This document shows positions 16,883-25,095 of a DNA stretch of 64,000 nt, one piece after another. Made by a program: the position numbers and the translations under genes. Source of the stretch: Occultella gossypii (GTDB lineage: Bacteria; Actinomycetota; Actinomycetes; Actinomycetales; Beutenbergiaceae); the NCBI RefSeq assembly GCF_019947135.1, contig NZ_JAGSHT010000017.1, positions 62,001 through 126,000 of the forward strand, in the 5' to 3' direction. The notes beneath the pieces are model-generated. The model was not told the origin of the DNA. It saw nothing but the letters and a program-made list of their open reading frames with translations, and searched no databases. Positions within the stretch are counted from its first letter, which is position 1. Each line of letters opens with the position of its first letter.

Positions 16883-17876
16883 ACACGCCGGCGTAGGAGT
16901 GCTTGCCGCTGAAGAAGATGTTCACGATGTAGAAGTTGGCGAGCACCGCCATGAACCCGACGAGCGCGAAGTAGGCGAACTTCTCGGCCGCCCAGCCCGT
17001 CGTGACCCGGGCGTGCAGGTACGCGGCGTAGATCACCCAGATCACGAAGGTCCAGGTCTCCTTCGGGTCCCAGCCCCACGGGCGGCCCCAGGCGTGCTCG
17101 GCCCAGACCGCACCGGCGACGAGCGTGAACGTCCAGGCCACGAAGCCGACGGCGTTGAGCCGGTAGGCGAGCCGCTCCATGTTCGCCGACGGCGGCAGCG
17201 AACCGACGATCCGGGAGCCGAACGTCGCGCTGGGCTGCGTGGACGGCTCGGCGACCGCGGTCGCCGTCGCAGAAGTGCCGCCGGCCGCACCGGAGGTGAC
17301 CTCCGCCGTCGCCCCGGACGCCGCCATGGCGGCGGAGCCCGCCGATACCGTCGCGCGCTCGCTGCGCGCCTTGACCAGCTGGGCTATCGAGATCATCGCC
17401 GCCAGCCCGGAGAGGCCGGTGGCGAGTGTGGCCACGGACACGTGGATCACCAGCCAGTAGCTGCGGAGGGCGGGCTGGACGCCGTCGGCCTCCACGTACA
17501 GCACGGCGACCGCGAGCATCAGCGCGAGGAACGCGAGCATCGACACCGCGACGCCGAGGTAGCGCACGTCGCGCCGGGTCTGCAGGCCGAGGAAGATGGC
17601 GACCACGAAGAACGTGAACATCAGGGTGAACTCGTACATGTTCGCCCATGGCACCCGCCCGGCGGCCAGGCCGCGCACCACGATCGCGACGAACTGCAGC
17701 CCGGCGCCGAGCCACATCGTCGACAGGCCGATCCCGGCGGCGCGGCGCCTGCGATCCTTGGGTGCACCGACGCCGAGCGCGCTCACGTCCACCGCGAACG
17801 CGATCATCGCGACCACGTACGACGCCATCGCCCCATAGATCAGCAGCGTGCTGATGTCCCCGAGATCGCTGTTCAC
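16881..17876 (-). CDS. ccsB: system II cytochrome c maturation protein CcsB (ResC-type, haem handling)
   Basis: An integral-membrane protein of 331 residues with multiple hydrophobic helices and the family haem-handling motif WGRPWGWDPKETWTFVIW near residues 265-282 (tryptophan-rich WWD-like region). Conserved histidines lie in VIHVSVATLATGL and AEHAWGR. It works with ResB to export haem and attach it to apocytochromes c on the outer face of the membrane. The GTG at 17876 overlaps the resB stop by four bases and has GGAGG upstream in resB. An Ala/Thr/Ser-rich insertion of roughly 50 residues (about 170-220) separates two helix groups, longer than in most CcsB proteins. Confidence 0.94.
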   Translation of the reverse strand: MNSDLGDISTLLIYGAMASYVVAMIAFAVDVSALGVGAPKDRRRRAAGIGLSTMWLGAGLQFVAIVVRGLAAGRVPWANMYEFTLMFTFFVVAIFLGLQTRRDVRYLGVAVSMLAFLALMLAVAVLYVEADGVQPALRSYWLVIHVSVATLATGLSGLAAMISIAQLVKARSERATVSAGSAAMAASGATAEVTSGAAGGTSATATAVAEPSTQPSATFGSRIVGSLPPSANMERLAYRLNAVGFVAWTFTLVAGAVWAEHAWGRPWGWDPKETWTFVIWVIYAAYLHARVTTGWAAEKFAYFALVGFMAVLANFYIVNIFFSGKHSYAGV

Positions 17877-19615
17877 CGGTCCTCCTTCGACGTTGCGGCC
17901 TGATCGGACTCCAGGACCGCCAGGACCCGGTCCAACTCGCGCTGTAGACCGGGATCGTCGCCGCGGGCCAACGCCGCCGCGGAGACCACTGTAGCCCCGT
18001 CGGCCCCAGCCACCAGGCGCACCCAGATCCGGCGCCGTGGCAGGAACAGCGAGGCCACCAGTCCCGCGAACGCGAGGCCGGCGAACACCCCCATCCACAC
18101 GATCGACGGGTCGTAGCGCACGTCGAACGCGGCGAAGCGGGGCAGGTCCTCGAACGTGATGGTGCCGAGCCCGTCCGGTAGTTCCACGGACTCCCCCGGC
18201 CGCAGCACCACCTGGACCGGGGCCTCGGTCCCGTCCTCGGCGGTGGTCAGCACCTGCTCCATGTCCGTGGTGTCCAGCAGATAGAGGTTCTGCGGCACCC
18301 CGTTGTCCAGGCCGAGGTCCCCGACCCACACGTTGAGCACCACCGCCGGGTCCAGGGGCTGGGGGTAGGCGGACCCGATCAGGTTGCCCTCCTCATCCGC
18401 GGCAGCCGTGGGCAGCAGCACCCCGTTGAAGCCGAGCTGGCGTTCACCGCCGTTCGCGTCCGGCACCATCACCACGCCGTTGGAGGCGTAGTTCGGGTCC
18501 GCGGTGGGCAGGAACGGGACGGCGCCGGAGAACGCCACCTCGCCGCTGCCGTCGGTCACGGTGAACCGTGGCGCGAAGCCGTTCCCGGTGAGGTAGATCC
18601 GGGTGTCGTCGGTCTCCAGCGGGTGGTTGACCCGGACGTCCGCGGTGCGGGTACTGCCGTCGGTCTCGGTGAGAGTCACCCCGGCCACGAAGTCCCGGGC
18701 CTGGGAGTCGACCGTGAACTCGGACTCGAACGAGTCCAGGCGGACCCGGAACGGCTCCTGGGCGTCGGCGCCGTACCAGCTGCCGGTGTCGAAGGAGTCG
18801 AAGTCGAGCGGGGCGTTCACGAACGTGTCCCCCTGGACCACGACGACCTGGCCGCGGTAGTGCACCAGCTGCCCCCACGCCGTCACCACGAGCAGGCCGA
18901 CCAGGGCCAGGTGGAAGACCAGGTTGCCGGTCTCGCGGCCGAAACCACGCTCGGCAGAGATGGTCAGCGCCGTCCTCGTCTCGCCGTCGGCGGTCCGGCC
19001 GCGCTCGCTCGCGAGCCGGCGCCGGTACCGGCGCCCGAGGGCGGCGTCGAGACGCCTCCGGACCTGCTCCGGCGTCCCGGCGGCCCGGGCCTGGCCGCGC
19101 ACGTCGAACCGGGTGAACCGGCTCGGCACCCGGGAGGGCTCGGCGCGCAGGTTCTTCAGGTGCACCCAGGTGCGCGGGAGGATGCAGCCGATCAGGGAGA
19201 CGAACAGCAGCAGGTAGACCGCGGAGAACCACGGCGAGGCGTACACGTCGAACAGGTGCAGCGAGTCCAGCAGGTCCGCCGTGTCCGGGTGGTCGAGGAA
19301 GTACTGCTGCACCGCGTTCGGGTCGGAGGTGCGCTGCGGGAAGAACGCGCCTGGCAGGGCCACGACCGCGAGCAGCAGCAGCAGGAGCAGTGCCACCCGC
19401 ATGCTGGTCAGCTGCCGCCACGTCCACCGCAGCCACCCCCGTACGCCGAGCCTGGCGTCGCCACGGGGGCTACCGCTCCCCCGGCCACCCGACGGCGGCC
19501 GAGGCCCCGTGGAGCCCGCGCCGCGCCCGCCGCCGGCCCGCTTCGGGGCGGGTTCGATCCCGTCGGCGGCGTCGTCGGTCGTCGCCAGCCCTTCCGGTTC
19601 GTACCTTGTCGCCAC
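17873..19615 (-). CDS. resB: cytochrome c biogenesis protein ResB
   Basis: A 580-residue membrane protein of the ResB family and partner of CcsB in system II cytochrome c maturation. The N-terminus is a 60-residue Gly/Arg-rich cytoplasmic region. The first hydrophobic helices contain LTSMRVALLLLLLLAVVALP and SAVYLLLFVSLIGCILPRTW. A third helix lies near residue 235. A large extracytoplasmic domain of about 250 residues precedes the last helix (WMGVFAGLAFAGLVASLFLP). It starts directly after the ccdA stop and overlaps ccsB, so ccdA-resB-ccsB are one operon. Confidence 0.94.
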   Translation of the reverse strand: MATRYEPEGLATTDDAADGIEPAPKRAGGGRGAGSTGPRPPSGGRGSGSPRGDARLGVRGWLRWTWRQLTSMRVALLLLLLLAVVALPGAFFPQRTSDPNAVQQYFLDHPDTADLLDSLHLFDVYASPWFSAVYLLLFVSLIGCILPRTWVHLKNLRAEPSRVPSRFTRFDVRGQARAAGTPEQVRRRLDAALGRRYRRRLASERGRTADGETRTALTISAERGFGRETGNLVFHLALVGLLVVTAWGQLVHYRGQVVVVQGDTFVNAPLDFDSFDTGSWYGADAQEPFRVRLDSFESEFTVDSQARDFVAGVTLTETDGSTRTADVRVNHPLETDDTRIYLTGNGFAPRFTVTDGSGEVAFSGAVPFLPTADPNYASNGVVMVPDANGGERQLGFNGVLLPTAAADEEGNLIGSAYPQPLDPAVVLNVWVGDLGLDNGVPQNLYLLDTTDMEQVLTTAEDGTEAPVQVVLRPGESVELPDGLGTITFEDLPRFAAFDVRYDPSIVWMGVFAGLAFAGLVASLFLPRRRIWVRLVAGADGATVVSAAALARGDDPGLQRELDRVLAVLESDQAATSKEDR

Positions 19616-20410
19616 TCAGATCACCGTCACGAATCCGTCGATGAAGCCCTGCAGCCAGTTCGCCAGCCAGGACCACACGCCGGTGATCAGCGCCAGGCCG
19701 AGCAGCACGAGCAGGCCCCCGCCCAGGCGCATGATCAGCAGCCGGTGCCGCCGCAGGAAGGCCATCATCGCCGCCGAGGACTTCAGGCCGAGGGCGACGA
19801 GCACGAACGGCAGGCCGAGACCGAGGCAGTACGCGATCACGAGCGTCATCGCCCGGCCGAGGTCGCCGCCGTCGATCGCGAGCGCCTGGACGGCCCCGAG
19901 CGTTGGGCCGATGCACGGCGCCCAGCCGAGGCCGAACACGATGCCGAGCAGCGGTGCGCCCCACACCCCGGCCTTCGGGCTCATGTGGAACCGGCGTTCG
20001 CGCTGCAGGAACGGCACCGCCCCGAGGAAGGCCAGGCCCATCAGCAGCACCAGGACGCCGAGCACCCGGGTGATGACGTCCTGCCAGCGGAACAGGTACA
20101 TGCCCACCGAGGTCAGCGCCAGGGTCATCAGGGCGAACACCAGGGTGAAGCCGGCGACGAAGCCGAGGATGCCGAGCACCAGCCGGGCCCTCGATCCGTT
20201 CGAGGCCTTCGAGCCGCCGCGCGCGGAACCACCCGCATCAGCACCGACCATGCCGCCGACGAACCCGAGATAGCCGGGCACCAGCGGCAGTACGCATGGC
20301 GACGCGAACGAGACGAACCCGGCCAGCAGGGCGATCGGGACCGCCGCCACCATGGACCCGGAGAAGACGGTCTCGGCGAACGTGCGACTGAGCTGCTCGA
20401 GCCAGGTCAT
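19616..20410 (-). CDS. ccdA: CcdA-type thiol-disulfide membrane protein
   Basis: A 264-residue member of the DsbD/CcdA membrane family that passes reducing equivalents from cytoplasmic thioredoxin to outer-face thiol proteins. The conserved cysteine motifs are SFASPCVLPLVPGYLG (about residues 33-48) and GWAPCIGPTLGAV (about 158-170), each in a predicted helix. There are six or so hydrophobic helices. It lies 28 bases after the ResA-like lipoprotein, which it probably reduces, and directly upstream of resB. Confidence 0.95.
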   Translation of the reverse strand: MTWLEQLSRTFAETVFSGSMVAAVPIALLAGFVSFASPCVLPLVPGYLGFVGGMVGADAGGSARGGSKASNGSRARLVLGILGFVAGFTLVFALMTLALTSVGMYLFRWQDVITRVLGVLVLLMGLAFLGAVPFLQRERRFHMSPKAGVWGAPLLGIVFGLGWAPCIGPTLGAVQALAIDGGDLGRAMTLVIAYCLGLGLPFVLVALGLKSSAAMMAFLRRHRLLIMRLGGGLLVLLGLALITGVWSWLANWLQGFIDGFVTVI

Positions 20411-20438
20411 GGCAGCTCGGCCGGCCGGGGGACGCCGA

Positions 20439-21053
20439 TCATGCGCCGGCTGCGAGTTCGTCGTCGATGAGCCCGCGCAGGATCGTCGGGTCGGCGATCC
20501 CGATGATCCGTGCGGCCACGCGGCCCTCGGTGTCGAGGACCACGGTGCTCGGCATCGCGGTCAGCGGGACCACGCCCTGCATCGCCGCGACGCCCGCGGC
20601 GTCGTCGTCGTCCAGGCTCGGGTAGGGCAGCTCGAACCGGCGCTCGAACGACTGCGCGGTGCCGGCGTCGTCGGTGTGGTTCACGCCGAGCAGGTGCACG
20701 CCCGCATCGGAGTAGTCTCCTGCGATCGCAGCCAGGTCCGGCGCCTCGGCACGGCACGGCGGGCAGGCCGCGTACCAGAAGTTCACCACGACGACGTCCC
20801 CACGCCAGTCCGCGATATCGATCGGCTCCTCGGCGTAGGACTGCCCGGCCAGCTCGACCACGTCCCCGCGTTCGGACGCGGCCCAGGACTCCACCGAACC
20901 GTCACCGGAGACGTAGCTCCCGTTCGCGCCGTCGGTGGCCGACGGCGTCGGCTCGTTCGCGCAGCCGGCGAGCACCAGCGCTCCGGCAAGCAGACCCAGC
21001 GCTGTGAGCCGCGCTCGGCGCACGGCCTGCCCGGTCGGACGGGCCCGCCTCAC
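20439..21053 (-). CDS. resA: TlpA/ResA-like thioredoxin-fold lipoprotein
   Basis: A 204-residue predicted lipoprotein. Its signal sequence has an arginine-rich start, a hydrophobic core and a lipobox (LVLAGCAN). A thioredoxin-like domain follows with the redox motif YAACPPCRAEAPDL (CPPC). In this operon it most likely reduces the haem-binding cysteines of apocytochrome c using electrons from CcdA. The GTG at 21053 is chosen because it overlaps the upstream phosphatase stop by four bases (GTGA) and starts the signal peptide sensibly. The assignment to ResA rests on the CcdA-ResB-CcsB context. Confidence 0.9.
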   Translation of the reverse strand: MRRARPTGQAVRRARLTALGLLAGALVLAGCANEPTPSATDGANGSYVSGDGSVESWAASERGDVVELAGQSYAEEPIDIADWRGDVVVVNFWYAACPPCRAEAPDLAAIAGDYSDAGVHLLGVNHTDDAGTAQSFERRFELPYPSLDDDDAAGVAAMQGVVPLTAMPSTVVLDTEGRVAARIIGIADPTILRGLIDDELAAGA

Positions 21054-21694
21054 GGAAGCACCGCCGTCGTCGCATCGGGCAACAGGTCCGCGCACGGCTC
21101 GGTGTAGTCGACCGCGAGCAGCGTGCCGCGCTCGAACGTCAGCGTGGTCAGCGACGCCAGGGTCAGGCGCCGGCGGCGCGGGTCGTGCAGCATGGACTTG
21201 CCCAGGATCGTGCTGCGGGCCACCCAGATCGGCAGCTGGTGGGAGACGATCACGGCTTCGTGACCGTCGGCCGCGGTGCGGGCGTCGCGGATCGCGGCGA
21301 ACATCCGCTCGGCCTGCTCGGCGTACGGCTCGCCCCAGGACGGGCGCAAGGGGTTGACGAGCTTGGCCCAGTGCGCGGGGTTCAGCAGCTCCGCCGGGTT
21401 TTTCCCGACGGTCGAGCCCTCGAAGTAGTTCTCGGCCTCGATCACCCGCTCGTCCGTGCGCACCGGCAGGTCGAACGCGGCCGCGAGCGGTGCGGCGGTC
21501 TCCTGGGCCCGCTGCAGCGGCGAGGCGACCAGGTGCACCAGGTCCGCACCGCGCACGGTGAAGGTGTCCGCGATCCGCTGTGCCATCTGGTGACCGCGCT
21601 CGGAGAGCCCGTAGCCCGGGATGCGCCCGTACAGGACGCGATCGGGGTTGTGGACCTCACCATGACGCAACAGGTGGACGGTGGTACGCGACAT
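21050..21694 (-). CDS. histidine phosphatase family protein (phosphoglycerate mutase-like)
   Basis: A 214-residue protein of the histidine phosphatase superfamily. The catalytic phosphohistidine motif LLRHGEVHNPDRVLYG is at residues 8-23. The acid/base region (SPLQRAQETAAPLAA) and the second histidine in VIVSHQLPIWVARS are present. The substrate is unknown. In actinobacteria a gene of this type often sits upstream of the resA-ccdA-resB-ccsB operon, as here, with a GTGA overlap into resA. It is therefore probably the first gene of the cytochrome maturation transcript. Confidence 0.9.
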   Translation of the reverse strand: MSRTTVHLLRHGEVHNPDRVLYGRIPGYGLSERGHQMAQRIADTFTVRGADLVHLVASPLQRAQETAAPLAAAFDLPVRTDERVIEAENYFEGSTVGKNPAELLNPAHWAKLVNPLRPSWGEPYAEQAERMFAAIRDARTAADGHEAVIVSHQLPIWVARSTILGKSMLHDPRRRRLTLASLTTLTFERGTLLAVDYTEPCADLLPDATTAVLP

Positions 21695-21737
21695 GGCCCC
21701 AGTCTCGCAAAGTTTTCGCCGATGCCACGCACCCGCG

Positions 21738-22244
21738 TCATCCGAAGTGGGACCGGACCTCCTCGTCGATCTGGCTGAACGCCGCACCGAGGGCCAGGAG
21801 CTGGTCCCGCGTGAGCACGTCCACCAACCGGCGGCGGACCGAGGCCACGTGCACCGGGGCCGCGGCCTCCAGTTGCGCCCTACCGGCGTCGGTGAGCATG
21901 CAGTCCACGCCACGTCCGTCCTGGGCGCTGCTGCACCGGGACACCAGGCCGGCGCGCTCCATCCGGCTGATCGTATGCGTCAGCCGCGAGCGCGAGTGCA
22001 CGAGTTCCTCCGCGAGGACCGACATTCTCAAGACCCGGCCGGGCGCCTCGGAGAGCCGCACCAGCACCTCGTACTCGTTCAGGCTGAGGCCGGCACCGTG
22101 TTCTAGATCACGACCAAGTGCGTCGAAGAGGACGGACGTGCCGGTCAGCAGCGCCCGCCAGGCCACCTGCTGTTCGGCGTCGAGCCAGCGCACCGGCGTG
22201 CCCGGCGGCGCCTCGGTCGACGTGTCGATGGGCGTCTGTGTCAT
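21738..22244 (-). CDS. MarR family transcriptional regulator
   Basis: A 168-residue winged-helix repressor. The DNA-binding region reads LSLNEYEVLVRLSEAP, then RMSVLAEELVHSRSRLTHTI (recognition helix) and RMERAGLVSRCSSAQDGRGV (wing), typical of MarR. The ATG at 22244 starts the family-like part, and the open frame upstream of it is not needed. It is divergent from the YceI gene with a 144-base gap that contains repeated CGTTCAA boxes. The regulator probably controls itself and yceI. The effector is unknown. Confidence 0.9.
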   Translation of the reverse strand: MTQTPIDTSTEAPPGTPVRWLDAEQQVAWRALLTGTSVLFDALGRDLEHGAGLSLNEYEVLVRLSEAPGRVLRMSVLAEELVHSRSRLTHTISRMERAGLVSRCSSAQDGRGVDCMLTDAGRAQLEAAAPVHVASVRRRLVDVLTRDQLLALGAAFSQIDEEVRSHFG

Positions 22245-22338
22245 GGGACCTGCTCCTACTCCTGATCGCTGCTGAGGTTGCTCCGCGGAATCACCCCTTG
22301 ACATCAGCCTAGGTCTCCGGCATCCTCATTACTACAAC

Positions 22339-22356
22339 GTTCAACTACTCGTTCAA
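22339..22356. promoter_or_regulatory. direct CGTTCAA repeats, candidate MarR operator in front of yceI
   Basis: CGTTCAA occurs at 22339-22345 and 22350-22356, 11 bases apart and so on the same face of the helix, in the AT-richer part of the MarR/yceI divergent gap. The first copy also forms part of the palindrome AACGTT. The site ends about 30 bases before the yceI ATG, a position suited to repression. The assignment to this MarR protein is inference from position. Confidence 0.4.
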
Positions 22357-22388
22357 GCAATTCCGATCCCACCCGAGGAGCACCCAGC

Positions 22389-22943
22389 ATGAGCAACGTC
22401 ATCCCCGCCGGCACATACGTCATCGACGCCAGCCACAGCGAAGTCGGTTTCCAGGTCCGCCACTCCGGCATCGCGAAGGTCAAGGGCCGCTTCACCGAGT
22501 TCTCCGGCTCGTTCACCGTGGCCGAGAACTTCGCAGACTCCTCCGCGACCGTGACCATCGCCGCCGGCTCCGTGCACACCGGCAACGAGGGCCGCGACGG
22601 TCACCTGACCAGCGCGGACTTCTGGGACGCGGCGACCAAGCCCGAGTGGACCTTCGTGTCCACCTCCGTCGAGGGCTCCGGAGAGGAGTTCGCCCTGATC
22701 GGTGACCTCACCGTGAACGGCGTGACCAAGCCGGTCACCCTCGATGTCGAGTTCAACGGCGCACTTGCCGACGCCACCGGCGCCGACAAGGTGGGCTTCT
22801 CCGCCAGCACCGAGATCTCCCGCAAGGAGTTCGGGCTGACCTGGAACGTCGCCCTCGAGGGTGGCGGCCTGCTGGTCGGCGACAAGGTCAAGCTCTCGAT
22901 CGAGGTCGAGGCCGTCAAGGAGCTCGCGTCGGTCAACGCCTGA
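22389..22943 (+). CDS. YceI family lipocalin-like protein
   Basis: A 184-residue protein of the YceI family, which folds as a beta-barrel that binds a polyisoprenoid in structurally known members. The start IPAGTYVIDASHSEVGFQVRH and the later blocks GHLTSADFWDAATKPEWTFV and LTVNGVTKPVTLDVEFNG are diagnostic. There is no signal peptide, so this version should be cytoplasmic. AGGAG lies upstream of the ATG. It is divergent from a MarR gene, a pairing seen widely in actinobacteria, and ends at a strong terminator-like palindrome. Confidence 0.93.
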   Translation: MSNVIPAGTYVIDASHSEVGFQVRHSGIAKVKGRFTEFSGSFTVAENFADSSATVTIAAGSVHTGNEGRDGHLTSADFWDAATKPEWTFVSTSVEGSGEEFALIGDLTVNGVTKPVTLDVEFNGALADATGADKVGFSASTEISRKEFGLTWNVALEGGGLLVGDKVKLSIEVEAVKELASVNA

Positions 22944-22995
22944 CCACTCGCACGCCGGGGCACCGTCCCCGAGCTGTCGAACACTGACGAACACT

Positions 22996-23035
22996 GACGA
23001 CGGAGCGCAGCCCGATCGGGCTGCGCTCCGTCGTC
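22996..23035. terminator. 40-base perfect palindrome, bidirectional terminator
   Basis: GACGACGGAGCGCAGCCCGA is followed immediately by its exact reverse complement up to 23035. The palindrome lies between the convergent yceI and glutaredoxin genes. The RNA of either strand would form a very stable stem. A short TTCG follows on the plus strand. It is preceded by a duplicated ACACTGACGA (22981-23000). Confidence 0.85.
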
Positions 23036-23062
23036 GTTCGTGCCAGGAATCGCTGCAAGGAG

Positions 23063-23335
23063 TCAGTGCAGCGCCTTGCGGATCCGCTCCGGGTCGATGC
23101 GCCAGTACCCGACCTGCACGCCGTCGACCGTGACCACCGGAACCAGCTCGCCGTAGCGCTCCTGCAACCCGGGGTCGGCGTCGATGTCAACCTCGGCCCA
23201 CGCGACGCCGTCGGGCTCACAGACCGCGCGCACCGCGCGCCGGGCGGTCTCACAGAGGTGACATTCGCGCCTGCTGAACAACGTGACCCGCGGCGTAGCG
23301 CCGTCGGTCGTGCCCGTCTCGGCCATACGGGACAT
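23063..23335 (-). CDS. glutaredoxin family thiol protein
   Basis: A short thioredoxin-fold protein, 90 residues from the ATG at 23335. An ATG three codons later (23326) is also possible. The redox pair is in SRRECHLCETARRAV (CxxC near residue 27). The fold continues with WAEVDIDADPGLQERYGELV and the cis-proline strand VPVVTVDGVQVGYWR. This matches the DUF836/glutaredoxin-like family that is often paired with the HAD-IB phosphatase gene in actinobacteria. That gene lies divergently next door. Confidence 0.85.
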   Translation of the reverse strand: MSRMAETGTTDGATPRVTLFSRRECHLCETARRAVRAVCEPDGVAWAEVDIDADPGLQERYGELVPVVTVDGVQVGYWRIDPERIRKALH

Positions 23336-23450
23336 CGTATCGACCACCCGGTCCACGGCCGCCGACCGGCACGCGGAACGTGGGCCCGACGCGCTCGACG
23401 GTGCCGGCCGGCCGCGGCCGGTCGCGGGCATCGGTGACTACAGTGAGGTG

Positions 23451-24251
23451 GTGTCAGCCGACCAGTCGCCGGAGCGCGCGCCCATCCGGGCCGCCGCATT
23501 CTTCGACGTCGACAACACGATCATCCGAGGTGCGTCCGCGTACCACCTGGCCCGTCGGCTGTACCAGCGGGGGTTCTTCCGTCGCCGCGACATCGTCTAC
23601 TTCGGCCTCCACTCGGTCTACTACCTGACGTTCGGGGAACGGCTCAGCGCCATCGACGAGCTCCGGGGGCGCGCTCTCGGCCTGATCGAGGGCCACTCGG
23701 TCGCGGAGGTCGCGGCCATCGCCGACGAGGTCTACGACGAGGTGCTCGCGGACCGGGTGTTCCCGGGCACCCGGGAACTCATCGAGGCGCACCTGCGGGC
23801 CGGTGACCAGGTGTGGATCATCACCGCCGGGCCTCGCGAGCTCGGCGACCTGGTCGCCCGCCGGCTGGGCGCGACCGGGGCGCTCGCCACCGTCGCGGAG
23901 TCGCGCGACGGCTTCTACACCGGGCGGCTGGTCGGGCACATGATGCACGGCGAGCACAAGGCGGACGGTGCGCGCGGGATCGCTGCCGACCAGGGACTGG
24001 ACCTGGCCCGGTCCTCGGCCTACGGCGATTCCGTGAACGACGCGCCCCTGCTGGGCCTCGTCGGGCACCCGTTCGCGATCAATCCCGATGCGCGACTGCG
24101 CAGGTACGCCGCCGAGCGCGGCTGGCAGGTGCGCGACTTCCGCCGTCGACGGCGGGACGTACGGCGCGGGGTCCGCACCGCCTCCTGGGCCGGTGCCGTG
24201 TGGGTGACCGCCGTGGCAGCCCGCGCCGTGGTGCGGCGCCTACGCGGCTGA
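23451..24251 (+). CDS. HAD-IB family hydrolase (SerB-like phosphatase)
   Basis: A 266-residue HAD-superfamily phosphatase. Motif I is FFDVDNTIIRG (nucleophile Asp and general acid Asp near residue 17). The motif III lysine is in HGEHKADGARG and motif IV is SAYGDSVNDAPLL. An extra helical region ending in a basic, hydrophobic tail (WAGAVWVTAVAARAVVRRLR) suggests membrane association. The family resembles mycobacterial SerB1, but the substrate is not proven. Start choice is uncertain: two adjacent GTG codons at 23448 and 23451 follow a weak GAGG. Confidence 0.88.
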   Translation: MSADQSPERAPIRAAAFFDVDNTIIRGASAYHLARRLYQRGFFRRRDIVYFGLHSVYYLTFGERLSAIDELRGRALGLIEGHSVAEVAAIADEVYDEVLADRVFPGTRELIEAHLRAGDQVWIITAGPRELGDLVARRLGATGALATVAESRDGFYTGRLVGHMMHGEHKADGARGIAADQGLDLARSSAYGDSVNDAPLLGLVGHPFAINPDARLRRYAAERGWQVRDFRRRRRDVRRGVRTASWAGAVWVTAVAARAVVRRLRG

Positions 24252-24420
24252 GCGTTCGCCGTCGGCAGTTTCGCCGTCGGGCCGGCGGCAGCGCACGCGC
24301 GCGAACCGCCCCGGAACGCACGAAACCGGACGCCTGCACCGAAACGGGACCATGGCCGGTCCGGTTCCGGTCGAAGGGTCCGGTCTCGGCAAGGGCTGGG
24401 TGCACGAGCACCCAGCGCCG

Positions 24421-24437
24421 GCGGGCGGAACGCCCGC
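24421..24437 (-). terminator. small GC hairpin after the bS22 gene
   Basis: GCGGGCG and CGCCCGC are separated by GAA, giving a 7-bp stem. It lies six bases beyond the stop of the bS22 gene on the minus strand. There is no T-run, so efficiency is uncertain. Confidence 0.5.
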
Positions 24438-24442
24438 GAAAG

Positions 24443-24541
24443 CTACTTCTTGTTGCGTCGCTGGTGACGCGTCTTGCGAAGCAGTTTGCGGTGCTTCTTC
24501 TTCGACATCCGCTTGCGACGCTTCTTGATGACAGAACCCAT
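24443..24541 (-). CDS. 30S ribosomal protein bS22 (AURKAIP1/COX24-domain miniprotein)
   Basis: A 32-residue, extremely basic protein that reads [20 protein letters not shown] and then [11 protein letters not shown]. This is the actinobacterial bS22 protein, seen bound to the small ribosomal subunit in mycobacterial structures. It is related to the mitochondrial AURKAIP1/COX24 domain. The ATG has GAGGT three bases upstream. It sits between an excisionase-like HTH gene and a SerB-like HAD gene, in the same neighbourhood as in mycobacteria (proC, Rv0500A, Rv0500B). Because of its size it is easily missed by gene callers. Confidence 0.93.
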   Translation of the reverse strand: MGSVIKKRRKRMSKKKHRKLLRKTRHQRRNKK

Positions 24542-24735
24542 GGGACCTCACTACAGCTGGGATGAGCACCGCCGCGAGCCCGGACGGAAGCCGAGCGGCT
24601 CCGGCCGAATCTCGACGGAGACTCACCGATGAACAGAGAACTTACGACGGGGTGCTTGCCGACGCCGACCCGGTCGGGGCGCACGCACAGAAAGAGACCA
24701 GTACCGCATCTCCCAGGTATCCTACCCGGCCGCGG

Positions 24736-24945
24736 TCAGCGCCCGGTTCCGGTCCCCTCCCAGGAACCAAGACCGTCGGAGAGCATCTCCTGCACGGCCG
24801 CCTGAGGCACGCGGTAGGACTTGCCGACCCGGATCGCGGGGAGCTCGCCCGCGTGCACCATCCGGTACACGGTCATCCGGGAGACCCGGGCCAACTCGGC
24901 GACCTCGGCCACGGTGAGGAAGCGCGGCGCCTCGGCCTCAGCCAC
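24736..24945 (-). CDS. excisionase-family helix-turn-helix DNA-binding protein
   Basis: A 69-residue protein that is almost entirely one MerR/excisionase-type winged helix: FLTVAEVAELARVSRMTVYR, then MVHAGELPAIRVGKSYRVP. It matches the small regulator found beside proC and bS22 in mycobacteria (Rv0500A type). The GTG at 24945 has GAGG three bases before it. The 194-base gap to bS22 (24542-24735) contains the bS22 promoter region and no gene. Target genes are unknown. It is not the developmental regulator BldC, although both share this fold. Confidence 0.88.
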   Translation of the reverse strand: MAEAEAPRFLTVAEVAELARVSRMTVYRMVHAGELPAIRVGKSYRVPQAAVQEMLSDGLGSWEGTGTGR

Positions 24946-25095
24946 GTGCCTCACCCCTCCCCGATCTCCGGTGCCCGTCGGCGGACACACCCGCTGTCAT
25001 GCGTGCCAGGTGAGCGCCCCGAAACGGGCGCGCAGAGGCACAGGAGTAAATCTTAGGGGGTCACGGACCCGTTCGGGAATCGAATGGCGCAAAAT

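Noticed and set aside
18623-20470. A 615-codon plus-strand frame rich in Arg, Gln, His and Glu
   Set aside because: It lies antisense to resB and ccdA and has low-complexity composition with no domain.
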